A stretch of DNA of 7,416 bases, taken from Campylobacteraceae bacterium (lineage in GTDB: Bacteria; Campylobacterota; Campylobacteria; Campylobacterales; JALSKU01). Below are positions 1 to 6,882 of this stretch, piece after piece. The notes below the pieces were generated by a model. That model made no database searches. It worked only from the letters and a program-made list of their open reading frames with translations, and was not told the DNA's origin. The stretch lies in the NCBI GenBank assembly GCA_015488975.1, contig WFMT01000100.1:1-7416 (forward strand), in the 5' to 3' direction. The position numbers and the translations under genes were made by a program. The stretch's first letter is position 1, and each line of letters opens with the position of its first letter.

Positions 1-20
1 ATATAAAAGCAAGGAAAACA

Positions 21-740
21 ATGAACAAGTATTTAGAGCAATTGATTGAATTATCACAAATAGATAAAGAGATAGACTCTTTTGGGCCAAGAATTGAGAA
101 GATAAACAAGGAGTTATCAAGTGTTACTAAAAAACAAAATGACCTTACAGAGAAAAAAGAGATATTGATCGAAGAAAAAAAAGATAATGATCTTAAAGTA
201 AGACAACATGAGTTACATTTGGCTGAATTAGCACAAAGATTAGAAGATATAAATAAAAAAAGTGGCGCAGTCAAAACAGATAAAGAAATGAAAGCATTAC
301 AACTTGAAGAAGATATCACTAAAGAGCAGTGTGATTTCGCTAATGAAGAGATACAAAGACTACAAAAATCAAGTGAGGCAAAAGATGTTCTTATATTGGA
401 AATTGATGAGGAGCTAATAGAAGTAGTTAAAATTGTTGATGAAAAAAAAGTTCAAATAGAAGCAAAACTTAAAGAGATAAATGAAGACAGAAAAAAAGTT
501 TATGCAAAAAGAGATAAGATACTCTCTAAAATAAATCAAAAAATATTAGAATTTTATCACAAAGTAAGAAAATGGGCAGGAAATGAAACGGTAGTTCCTG
601 TTAAAAAACAGGCATGTTATGGTTGCCACATGAGGATAAATGATAAAACTTTTTCATCAGTTATAAAAAGTGAAGATATAGTAACCTGCCCTCACTGTGG
701 AAGAATACTATATATTGAAGACAATAACGAAGAAGAGTAA
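21..740 (+). CDS. flgZ: HP0958/FlgZ-like coiled-coil zinc-ribbon protein
   Basis: Complete 239-residue protein. Residues 1 to about 180 are almost entirely charged heptad-like helix (rich in K, E, I, L), expected to fold as a long antiparallel coiled-coil hairpin. Residues 199-226 form a C-terminal zinc ribbon with two knuckles, C199-x2-C202 and C223-x2-C226. This architecture and length match Helicobacter pylori HP0958 (FlgZ) and the wider CT398-like zinc-ribbon family. In H. pylori, HP0958 stabilises the flagellar sigma factor RpoN and binds flaA mRNA; that role here is inferred from family membership. The start ATG has AAGGA six bases upstream (11-15). It is the first visible gene of a four-gene block, and its last 44 bases overlap the open frame of waaA. 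In C. jejuni the homologue also sits directly before waaA. Family call is strong; the specific flagellar role is less certain. Confidence 0.88.
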   Translation: MNKYLEQLIELSQIDKEIDSFGPRIEKINKELSSVTKKQNDLTEKKEILIEEKKDNDLKVRQHELHLAELAQRLEDINKKSGAVKTDKEMKALQLEEDITKEQCDFANEEIQRLQKSSEAKDVLILEIDEELIEVVKIVDEKKVQIEAKLKEINEDRKKVYAKRDKILSKINQKILEFYHKVRKWAGNETVVPVKKQACYGCHMRINDKTFSSVIKSEDIVTCPHCGRILYIEDNNEEE

Positions 741-750
741 AGATAAATTA

Positions 751-1935
751 TTGTTTAAAAAGAGAATAAAAAATACTTTTTTTGAGCAATGTTTTTTTAT
801 AATTTATTTTATTTTAGCACTTTGTTTATATATAGTCTTTTTGCCTTATTTAATATATCTCAGCTTTAAGGAAAAATACAAGGATTCAATTCCGGCAAGA
901 TTTTTTTTATACAAAAATAGCTTTTTTGAAAAAAATGATATTTGGTTTCATGCCTGTTCTTTAGGAGAAGTAAAATCTTTGAAACCTATTTTAGACAGAT
1001 TGGATAACGAGGTAAATATAAGTGTTATAACAAATACCGGATATGATGAAGCAAAAAAACTTTCTAAAGAAGTCAGATTTTTGCCTTTTGAAATCTTTCA
1101 GCCTTTTTGGCAAAAAAAGCAAAAAGTTTTAATAGTAGTTGAGGCCGAGCTATGGTATCTTCTTTTTTTATATGCCAAAAAAAGGACAGCAAAAACCATA
1201 CTTTTAAATGCGAGAATATCTGATAATTCATATAAATCATATAAAAGATTTACTTTTTTTTATAGATTTATATTTAAACACATAGATGAAGTTTTTGCTC
1301 AAAGCAAAAAAGATAAGGCAAGGTTAGAAGAACTCGGTGCAAAAGATGTCAAAGTAACAGGCAATATAAAAGCTTTTGGAAATTTCAAGATAACAAAAAA
1401 TATAGAAAAACCGAAAAATTGCAGGATTATTGTTATAGCAAGCACTCATGAGAAAGAGGAGAAGCTGCTTTTAAGTCAAATGAAGTTTCAAAAAAATACA
1501 AAAGTCATCGTTGTGCCAAGGCATCCTGAGAGATTTGGACAAGTTGATAGATTTTTGAAAAATTTCTCTAAAACAAAAGTTTTGAGTTATCATAAATTAT
1601 CAAATAAAAATAATCTATATGATGATATAATCTTATGTGATAAAATGGGTGAATTGTTAAATATCTATGCAATAAGTGACATAGTTATATTGGGTGGTTC
1701 TTTCGTAGACGGTATCGGTGGACATAATCCTTTAGAGCCGGCATATTTTAATAATATTATAATAAGTGGAAAATATATATTTAACCAAAAACAACTTTTT
1801 AAAATGATTAAACATGTCTATATTTCAGATGAAAATGCGTTAAATAAATTACTTTCACAGGATTTGAAAAAAGCATATATAAAAGATAAGATAGAATTAG
1901 ACCAAATCATAGAGAGTATAAAAAATGTGGTATGA
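751..1935 (+). CDS. waaA: 3-deoxy-D-manno-octulosonic acid (Kdo) transferase
   Basis: WaaA/KdtA (GT30) transfers Kdo from CMP-Kdo to the lipid A precursor at the inner-membrane cytoplasmic face, the first step of LPS core assembly. From TTG751 the protein has 394 residues, normal for the family. An N-terminal membrane anchor (about residues 14-38, IIYFILALCLYIVFLPYLIY) is followed by the Rossmann-like donor and acceptor domains. Motifs seen: WFHACSLGE with E73 as the likely catalytic base, VEAELW (130-135), NARISDNSYKSYK (153-165), STHEKEE, PRHPERF (256-262), and the CMP-Kdo-binding GGSFVDGIGGHNPLEPA (315-331). The start is uncertain because the frame has no early ATG. GTG697 and TTG715 lie inside flgZ (TTG715 has GGAAG 11 bases upstream), while TTG751 has AGAAGAG at 731-737. 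I prefer 751 because it leaves a usual-length N-terminus before the anchor. The 3' end overlaps the next gene by 11 bases. Confidence 0.93.
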   Translation: MFKKRIKNTFFEQCFFIIYFILALCLYIVFLPYLIYLSFKEKYKDSIPARFFLYKNSFFEKNDIWFHACSLGEVKSLKPILDRLDNEVNISVITNTGYDEAKKLSKEVRFLPFEIFQPFWQKKQKVLIVVEAELWYLLFLYAKKRTAKTILLNARISDNSYKSYKRFTFFYRFIFKHIDEVFAQSKKDKARLEELGAKDVKVTGNIKAFGNFKITKNIEKPKNCRIIVIASTHEKEEKLLLSQMKFQKNTKVIVVPRHPERFGQVDRFLKNFSKTKVLSYHKLSNKNNLYDDIILCDKMGELLNIYAISDIVILGGSFVDGIGGHNPLEPAYFNNIIISGKYIFNQKQLFKMIKHVYISDENALNKLLSQDLKKAYIKDKIELDQIIESIKNVV

Positions 1936-2215
1936 TATAAAAGATAATTATATAATTTTTAGTATCAAGGCTTTACCAAATTCAAGTAAAAATATTATTT
2001 GTGAAATTTTCAATGATATGCTAAAGGTCAAACTAAAGGCTCCTGCAGTAGATAATGCGGCAAACAAAGAGCTTATTAAATTTTTTTCAAAAGAATTTAA
2101 AATAGCAAAATCAAATATCGAATTAATTGCAGGCTACACCAGCAAAAAAAAGAGATTGAAACTGCCATTAAATGATAAAATTACAGACTTTATACAAATG
2201 CATACAAAGCTTTAA
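1925..2215 (+). CDS. DUF167 / YggU-family protein
   Basis: Complete 96-residue protein of the DUF167 (YggU, UPF0235) family. The diagnostic core is visible: an N-terminal strand pair ending in ALPNSSKN (16-23), then MLKVKLKAPAVDNAANKEL (32-50), which matches the family consensus of LK-hydrophobic-APPVDGxAN, and finally a basic GYTSKKKRLKL segment (70-80) matching the GxxSRxKxxxI motif. The usual second Pro and the Gly of APPVDG are Ala and Asn here, a mild divergence. Members are small alpha/beta proteins with no established biochemical function. The ATG overlaps the last 11 bases of waaA in another frame, with AGAGAG at 1911-1916 as a weak ribosome site, so it is probably translated by coupling. 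Its stop codon overlaps the strong Shine-Dalgarno of the next gene. Family assignment is confident; no function is claimed. Confidence 0.85.
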   Translation: MWYDIKDNYIIFSIKALPNSSKNIICEIFNDMLKVKLKAPAVDNAANKELIKFFSKEFKIAKSNIELIAGYTSKKKRLKLPLNDKITDFIQMHTKL

Positions 2216-2220
2216 GGAGG
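2214..2220 (+). promoter_or_regulatory. Strong Shine-Dalgarno AAGGAGG for the pseudouridine synthase
   Basis: AAGGAGG lies six bases before ATG2227 and overlaps the TAA stop of the DUF167 gene (2213-2215). It is the best ribosome site in the operon. It supports ATG2227 as the true start and suggests reinitiation by ribosomes finishing the upstream gene. Confidence 0.8.
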
Positions 2221-2226
2221 CATAAA

Positions 2227-2943
2227 ATGAAAACAGAAAAAGCATACAAATTACTTTCTGCCCAAGAGAATATATCAAATCGCGCAGCAAAAGATCTTAT
2301 AGATAGAGGAGTAGTTTTTGTCGGCAATAAAAAAGTTGAAATTGCAAGAAGCGATATGAAAATCAAAACTGTATTTAAAGTAAAAAAAATTGATAAAATA
2401 AAAATAATTTTTGAAGATAATGATATTGTTGCGGTTGACAAACCAGCATTTTTAAATAGCGAGGAAGTAGCTAAAGAGATAGGGTTTAAACTTTTAAACA
2501 GATTAGACAGAGAAACGAGCGGAGTTCTTTTGTTGTATAAAAATGATGAGTTTAGACAAAAAGCTATTAATGAATTTAAAAATCAAAATGTTATCAAAGA
2601 ATATATCGCATGGGTAAACACAAAGATTGCTGAAGAGATTGAGATAAACAGCCCAATTTTAACCATAAAAAAAGGTAAAGCTTACAGCAAAATCTCAAAT
2701 GAAGGAAAAGAAGCCATATCTACAATACAACCCATCCTTATAGAAGGAAATAAGTCAAAGATAAAAGTTACTATCAAAACAGGCAGAACTCACCAGATAA
2801 GAGTGCATTTAAAAAGCATTGGAGCTTCCATATTGGGTGATAAACTTTATGGAGGTAAGCCGGCACAAAGAATGATGCTGCACTCTTCCAAAATAGCACT
2901 GCTGGATTATATATTTACCTCAAAGGAACCAAAAGAGTTTTAA
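2227..2943 (+). CDS. RluA-family RNA pseudouridine synthase
   Basis: Complete 238-residue enzyme that should isomerise uridine to pseudouridine in rRNA or tRNA. An S4-like RNA-binding segment comes first (about 1-50, with SNRAAKDLIDRGVVFVGNKKV). The catalytic domain follows: EDNDIVAVDKPA (63-74), the RluA signature NRLDRETSGVLLL (91-103) with catalytic aspartate D94, then KTGRTHQIRVHLKSIG (184-199), GDKLYGG (204-210) and MLHSSKIAL (217-225) near the C-terminus. It is short beside RluC/RluD (over 300 residues). The saving is partly between KPA and RLD, where only 17 residues (75-91) replace the longer loop that normally carries the HP motif. From memory a comparable gene follows waaA in C. jejuni (Cj0708). 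The target uridine cannot be read from sequence, so no symbol is given. No clear terminator follows. Confidence 0.92.
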   Translation: MKTEKAYKLLSAQENISNRAAKDLIDRGVVFVGNKKVEIARSDMKIKTVFKVKKIDKIKIIFEDNDIVAVDKPAFLNSEEVAKEIGFKLLNRLDRETSGVLLLYKNDEFRQKAINEFKNQNVIKEYIAWVNTKIAEEIEINSPILTIKKGKAYSKISNEGKEAISTIQPILIEGNKSKIKVTIKTGRTHQIRVHLKSIGASILGDKLYGGKPAQRMMLHSSKIALLDYIFTSKEPKEF

Positions 2944-3040
2944 ATATTTCTGGCGATTAATTAAAACCTTATTTTAATAATCATATAATTAATTAAATTA
3001 CATCCTATCTAAGCTCGTCGCCATAATAAGGGAGAGTAAA
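2944..3040 (+). promoter_or_regulatory. Intergenic region with candidate promoter for the sensor cyclase
   Basis: This AT-rich gap separates the operon from the sensor gene. TATAAT at 2984-2989 is a good -10 box about 50 bases before ATG3041; no convincing -35 is seen, which is common in Campylobacterota. The start has AAGGGAGAG (3028-3036) as ribosome site. A weak all-A/T hairpin (ATTAAAA 2960-2966 against TTTTAAT 2972-2978, five-base loop) could be a poor terminator for the operon. The palindrome TTAATTAA occurs at 2957-2964 and again at 2989-2996. No riboswitch was recognised. Confidence 0.45.
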
Positions 3041-5272
3041 ATGTATAAAGTTATATTATTTTTATTATTGAGTATCTTCTCTTATGCATCGCAAATTATA
3101 TATCTACAGCCAAAATGGAAGGATTCATTTCAATTTGCCGGATTTTATATGGCAAAGCAAAAAGGTTTTTACAAAAAAGCCGGATTAAATGTACACATTT
3201 TAGAATATAAAGATAATACAAATATAATAAATAAAGTTTTAGACAATAATAATACTTATGCAGTAGCAGGAAGCGAATTGTTCTATTGGGCATTAAAAGG
3301 AAAAAAGATTGAACTTCTTATGCCTATACTAAAACGCTCTCCATTAGCTCTTTTATCAACAAATCCTTCTGTTAAGACATTAAAAGATATACAAAATAAA
3401 CATGTATTGATAGGTAAAAATGCTTTAAAAAACCCATCTATCGTAGCTATGCTAAAATCCAAAGGTATAGATATAGACAAGTTAAATATCGCTCAAAGCA
3501 GATATAGCATAAAAGATTTATTAACAAAAAAAGAGATATTTGCTATATACACCACTGATGAATTATATTATGTAAAGAAAAAAAAGATTAAATACCATTT
3601 ATTTAATCCGAGTAGCTTTGGCTTTGATTTTTATGGTGATATACTGTTTACTTCACAAAATGAGGTAAAAAATCATCCAAAAAGAGTAAAAGCTTTTATT
3701 AAAGCGACAAAAGAGGGCTGGGTTTATGCTTTCAAACATATTAATGAAACTATTAATACAATATTAAAATACTACAATACTCAACATCTCACATACGATA
3801 AATTAAAAAATGAGGCTTATCTGTTAAAGCCGTATATGAGTGAAAACTTTAAATTCAACAATAAAAAGATTGAAAGGATAGAAGATATTTATGTATTTTT
3901 GAATATGATAAGCAATAAATTGGATATAAGCAATTATATCTACAATCCCTTAGAACTAACAAAAAAAGAAAGACTTTTTATTAAATCTCATATAATCAAA
4001 TGTATATCAACTCCAACATGGGCACCTTTTAATACTATGAAAAATGGAAAATTAGTTGGTATTGCTATTGATTACTGGTCATTAATAAAAAAAAGATTGC
4101 ATTTAAAATCAAAATGTACTATCGATAACAGTTGGAGCAATATACTTTATAGAATAAAACATAAAACTGCGGACTTGACTATTTCAACAACTATCACCCC
4201 AAAAAGAGAAAAATATGCAGTATTTTCAAAACCCTACTCTTCCTTTCCTATTGTAATTGCCACTAGAAATAATATAGGATTTATATCAAATATGGATTTT
4301 CTCAAAAATAAAACAGTAGCAGTTGGAAAAAATTATACTATCGAAAAATTAATTAGAAAAAATTATCCATCAATAAAAATCATTGAAACAAAAGATACAA
4401 ATATGGCACTTAAGTTAGTAAGAGACGGTAGGGCTTTTGCCACAGCAGACATACTGCCTGTAATAGCTTACAATATAAATAAATATGATTTTTCCAATTT
4501 AAAAATTGCTGGAAGAACGCCTTGGAAATTTAGTATTAGAATAATGGTAAGAAAAGACTATAAAGAGCTGATACCTGCTATCAATAAAGCGATAAACAGT
4601 ATAACAGATGAAGAGAAAGCCAAGATTTATGATAGTTGGATTTCTGTGCACTATCAAAAAGGATATACTAAAAATACAATTCTTAATATTTTTATTATTT
4701 CGATAATTATAATTTTAATTACTTTAACTTGGATTTATTATCTACAAAAAGAGATTGCAAAAAGAAAAAAGTTAGAAAAAGAGTTAGAAAAACTGGCAAC
4801 TATTGATAAACTGACTTCTATTTACAACAGATACAAGACAGATCTTTCTTTGCATTCACAAATTGAGATATCAAAGAGATACAAAAGACCGCTTAGCTTA
4901 ATATTTTTCGATATAGATTTTTTTAAAAAAGTAAACGACAGTTACGGCCACAAAGCAGGAGACATGGTGCTTTCTAAATTATGTGAGATAGTTTCAAGAT
5001 CAGTAAGAAAGAGTGATATTTTTGGAAGATGGGGCGGAGAAGAATTTCTGATAATATTACCGGAAACCACAGAAGATGAAGCTATCTCATTAGCAGAAAA
5101 ATTGAGACAAAAAATAGAAAAATATACATTTGACAAAGTCAAAAACATAACTTGCAGTTTTGGTGTAACTAACTACAAAAATGGAGATAATTCTGAAACT
5201 ATTATGATGCGAGTTGACAAACAACTCTATAAAGCAAAACAAAACGGAAGAAATAGAATAGAATTTGTCTAA
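3041..5272 (+). CDS. Membrane diguanylate cyclase with two periplasmic solute-binding sensor domains
   Basis: A 743-residue one-component sensor predicted to make c-di-GMP from two GTP. Order: signal peptide (1-17, ending SYA); an NMT1/THI5-like binding domain (about 19-250, with QFAGFYMAKQKGFYKKAGLNV at 31-51); a SBP_bac_3 domain of the BvgS sensor type (about 306-540), introduced by LTKKERLFIKSH and containing WAPFNTMKNGKLVGIAIDY; one membrane helix (about 547-567); a short charged linker helix (570-585); and a GGDEF domain (about 586-743). In SBP_bac_3, R389 (TPKRE) and D470 (TADILPV) sit where amino-acid-binding members hold the ligand carboxylate and amine. The GGDEF domain looks active: FFDIDFFKKVNDSYGHKAGD (622-641) with metal-binding D624, GGEEF at 665-669, and an RxxD inhibitory site R656-D659 exactly five residues before it. 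There is no HAMP, PAS or EAL domain. Ligands are unknown. Confidence 0.92.
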   Translation: MYKVILFLLLSIFSYASQIIYLQPKWKDSFQFAGFYMAKQKGFYKKAGLNVHILEYKDNTNIINKVLDNNNTYAVAGSELFYWALKGKKIELLMPILKRSPLALLSTNPSVKTLKDIQNKHVLIGKNALKNPSIVAMLKSKGIDIDKLNIAQSRYSIKDLLTKKEIFAIYTTDELYYVKKKKIKYHLFNPSSFGFDFYGDILFTSQNEVKNHPKRVKAFIKATKEGWVYAFKHINETINTILKYYNTQHLTYDKLKNEAYLLKPYMSENFKFNNKKIERIEDIYVFLNMISNKLDISNYIYNPLELTKKERLFIKSHIIKCISTPTWAPFNTMKNGKLVGIAIDYWSLIKKRLHLKSKCTIDNSWSNILYRIKHKTADLTISTTITPKREKYAVFSKPYSSFPIVIATRNNIGFISNMDFLKNKTVAVGKNYTIEKLIRKNYPSIKIIETKDTNMALKLVRDGRAFATADILPVIAYNINKYDFSNLKIAGRTPWKFSIRIMVRKDYKELIPAINKAINSITDEEKAKIYDSWISVHYQKGYTKNTILNIFIISIIIILITLTWIYYLQKEIAKRKKLEKELEKLATIDKLTSIYNRYKTDLSLHSQIEISKRYKRPLSLIFFDIDFFKKVNDSYGHKAGDMVLSKLCEIVSRSVRKSDIFGRWGGEEFLIILPETTEDEAISLAEKLRQKIEKYTFDKVKNITCSFGVTNYKNGDNSETIMMRVDKQLYKAKQNGRNRIEFV

Positions 5273-5577
5273 ATAATAAATTACATAAAATTTCCACTCA
5301 TTTTGAAATATTAATTCATAAAATCCCTATATAATGGTATCTTAATGCACTATTTTATAAAAATATGTATTAATTATTAACCAAAATTAATAAATTTTAA
5401 ATTCAATTTTATAATTTTAATTGATAACATAACTGTATTGATTTACCTTAAGAATTTAATTTAGGAGATTATCTAAGTTTATGCAAAATGGTGCAAAAAT
5501 TTAAACAATTTTCTAAGCTATAATCTTTAGGAAATTAAAAAAACAACATATCCATTAAACGGATGAGGAGGTATTTT
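5273..5577 (+). promoter_or_regulatory. AT-rich intergenic region with promoter and leader of the cytochrome gene
   Basis: About 300 bases without a supportable gene. The best promoter element is TATAAT at 5519-5524, placing transcription start near 5531 and a leader of about 47 bases before ATG5578. Two direct repeats of TGCAAAA (5482-5488 and 5492-5498) are exactly 10 bases apart, at roughly -49 to -33, a position typical of an activator site. TCTAAG also occurs twice (5472-5477, 5512-5517). Farther upstream are another TATAAT (5330-5335), the palindrome TTAATTATTAA (5370-5380), an inverted repeat TCAATT/AATTGA (5403-5424), and TTGAT repeated at 5421 and 5438. I see no GC-rich terminator behind the cyclase gene. 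Confidence 0.5.
5565..5571 (+). promoter_or_regulatory. Shine-Dalgarno GAGGAGG fixing the cytochrome start at 5578
   Basis: An in-frame ATG at 5563 would overlap this sequence, so the ribosome site would be encoded inside the gene (residues MRRYF). GAGGAGG sits six bases before ATG5578, the ideal distance, and starting there gives a textbook signal peptide beginning MKKKF. The start at 5578 is therefore clearly preferred. Confidence 0.85.
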
Positions 5578-6789
5578 ATGAAGAAGAAATTTGCAGCGTA
5601 TGCTGCGGGGGCTGCATTATTGTTGGTGACAGCAGGAGTGGATTCTGCTTATGCCATTCCAAGTTTTGCTCGTCAGACAGGACTTAGCTGTTCAGCATGT
5701 CATACAGTTTTTCCAGAACTTACACAAGTAGGACGGGATTTTAAACTCAACGGCTACACAATGACTGACGGAAAAAAACATATGATTCCATTGGCTGCAA
5801 TGGTACAACTTGATATGACTAATTTCACAAACAAATCAGATCCCGGCAATAAAGTTGTAAACTTTGCCCAAGGAAGTGTATTTTATGGTGGCAAAATTAT
5901 GAACCACTTAGGTGCATTCGCTCAATTTACCTATGATAATGGTGGAGGACCAAACGGAGGGCCTGCATTTGGAACTGATCTTATGGATGTTCGCTATGCA
6001 AACTCTGCAAATTTTAATGGTTCAAATCTTGTGTATGGTGTAACTGTTGATAATACTCCAGGAGTAGAAGACTTATGGAATACTACTGGAGCATGGATGG
6101 AGCCATTTGCAGGCGGTGTTGGTGCCTTACAAACTCAGCTTAACGGTCCTGCTAACTTGATGGGTGGTATTGGAGCTTATGCTTTATGGAACAATCTTAT
6201 ATATGTGGATTTTACAGCATACAAAGGTGCAAATGGCCAAGGATTGATGAAAATATTTAACTGGAATACAGCGTCAAATCCTCCAGTAAATCCAGAAACA
6301 ACAGGCACAAGCCCATATGCCAGAATAGCTATAAGACATACTGTGGGTAATAATTATTTTATGCTTGGTGGATTTGTTTACAACACTCAGACAAATGATA
6401 CAAGTGCAGGAGTAACTACCAATTATAAAGATAATGCAGTAGACGGTGAATGGCAATATACAAATGGCGTTCACAATATCACTGCCACTGCAAGTCATGT
6501 ATGGGAAAAACAAACTGGAACTGCTGCAGAAGTTAGACTAAGAGATACAAATGCAAAAATAGGATATACCTATAATCATAAATACGGTGTTTCGTTTGAT
6601 TATCAAAAATCAGAGAATACAACTGATCATTCAACAGATATGACAGGTACAACTGTAGAATTTGATTATCTTCCAACTGAGAAAATCAGGTTATCTCTCC
6701 AAGTTAATTCATATACAAAAGATGCCACTATTACTGGTCCTGCTTCACAAGATAACAATTATTATCTTAATGCATGGTTTATGTTTTAA
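5578..6789 (+). CDS. Secreted monohaem cytochrome with outer-membrane beta-barrel (Cyc2-like candidate)
   Basis: Complete 403-residue protein. Signal peptide 1-26 (MKKK, hydrophobic core AAGAALLLVTAG, cleavage after AYA). The mature start IPSFARQTG (27-35) leads into one c-type haem site, C38-S-A-C41-H42, then VFPEL, GRDFKLNGYTM (52-62). That spaced pattern, FARQTG-CxxCH-PxL-GRxFKxxGYT, is the one I recall for the N-terminal cytochrome of Cyc2-type fused cytochrome-porins. Residues about 70-403 have alternating polar/hydrophobic strands, many Gly, Asn, Tyr and Thr, no membrane helix, and a terminal strand ending in phenylalanine (YYLNAWFMF), the C-terminal signal of outer-membrane barrels. 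Inferred role: electron transfer across the outer membrane, or a haem-bearing porin. Cyc2 proteins oxidise Fe(II), but related proteins occur widely as unassigned cytochromes, so the substrate is open. The gene is richer in G+C than its neighbours and has its own promoter and terminator. Confidence 0.8.
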   Translation: MKKKFAAYAAGAALLLVTAGVDSAYAIPSFARQTGLSCSACHTVFPELTQVGRDFKLNGYTMTDGKKHMIPLAAMVQLDMTNFTNKSDPGNKVVNFAQGSVFYGGKIMNHLGAFAQFTYDNGGGPNGGPAFGTDLMDVRYANSANFNGSNLVYGVTVDNTPGVEDLWNTTGAWMEPFAGGVGALQTQLNGPANLMGGIGAYALWNNLIYVDFTAYKGANGQGLMKIFNWNTASNPPVNPETTGTSPYARIAIRHTVGNNYFMLGGFVYNTQTNDTSAGVTTNYKDNAVDGEWQYTNGVHNITATASHVWEKQTGTAAEVRLRDTNAKIGYTYNHKYGVSFDYQKSENTTDHSTDMTGTTVEFDYLPTEKIRLSLQVNSYTKDATITGPASQDNNYYLNAWFMF

Positions 6790-6801
6790 TACATTTATAA
6801 C

Positions 6802-6835
6802 AGTCTTTTGCTGGCAACATTGCTGGCAAAAGACT
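6802..6835 (+). terminator. Stem-loop terminator after the cytochrome gene
   Basis: A perfect 10-bp stem, AGTCTTTTGC (6802-6811) with GCAAAAGACT (6826-6835), begins 12 bases after the stop codon. The 14-base interior can pair further (GCA with TGC around ACAT). It also contains two copies of TTGCTGGCAA (6808-6817, 6820-6829). No T-run follows directly, so it may act as an mRNA 3'-end stabiliser or a factor-assisted terminator rather than a classic intrinsic one. Confidence 0.75.
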
Positions 6836-6851
6836 ACAAATTCTGCTATTA

Positions 6852-6857
6852 TATAAT
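6852..6857 (+). promoter_or_regulatory. Candidate -10 box for the SurA-like gene
   Basis: TATAAT lies 25 bases before ATG6883 and downstream of the stem-loop, so the chaperone gene could have its own promoter with a short leader of about 20 bases. No -35 is recognisable, and the box sits in AT-rich sequence where chance matches are common. Confidence 0.4.
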
Positions 6858-6882
6858 TTATTATTTTTCCAAAGGATTTATT

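Noticed and set aside
2190..2441. Reverse-strand open frame of 83 codons over the DUF167/pseudouridine synthase junction
   Set aside because: It is antisense to well-recognised protein families and has no family features; the hydrophobic composition is what antisense of Lys-rich AT-rich genes produces.
2951..3023. Inverted repeat TGGCGA (2951-2956) and TCGCCA (3018-3023) around the promoter region of the sensor gene
   Set aside because: Only six base pairs match, separated by 61 bases, and the pairing does not extend on either side. It could be chance and is too weak for a riboswitch or operator claim.
5303..5335. TTGAAA (5303-5308) and TATAAT (5330-5335) as a promoter for a small RNA or long leader
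   Set aside because: The spacer is 21 bases, longer than normal, in sequence so AT-rich that such boxes arise by chance; no structured RNA or terminator follows.
5563..5577. Upstream in-frame ATG at 5563 as start of the cytochrome gene
   Set aside because: It would place the Shine-Dalgarno inside the coding region and leave no ribosome site upstream; ATG5578 has ideal spacing and a normal signal peptide.
6274..6513. Reverse-strand open frame rich in Cys and Ile inside the cytochrome gene
   Set aside because: It lies wholly antisense to a convincing secreted protein, has no ribosome site, and its cysteines come from antisense Thr/Ala codons.
6662..6856. Forward frame of 64 codons running through the cytochrome 3' end and the stem-loop
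   Set aside because: It is out of frame with the cytochrome, reads through the terminator hairpin, and shows no ribosome site or family signature.
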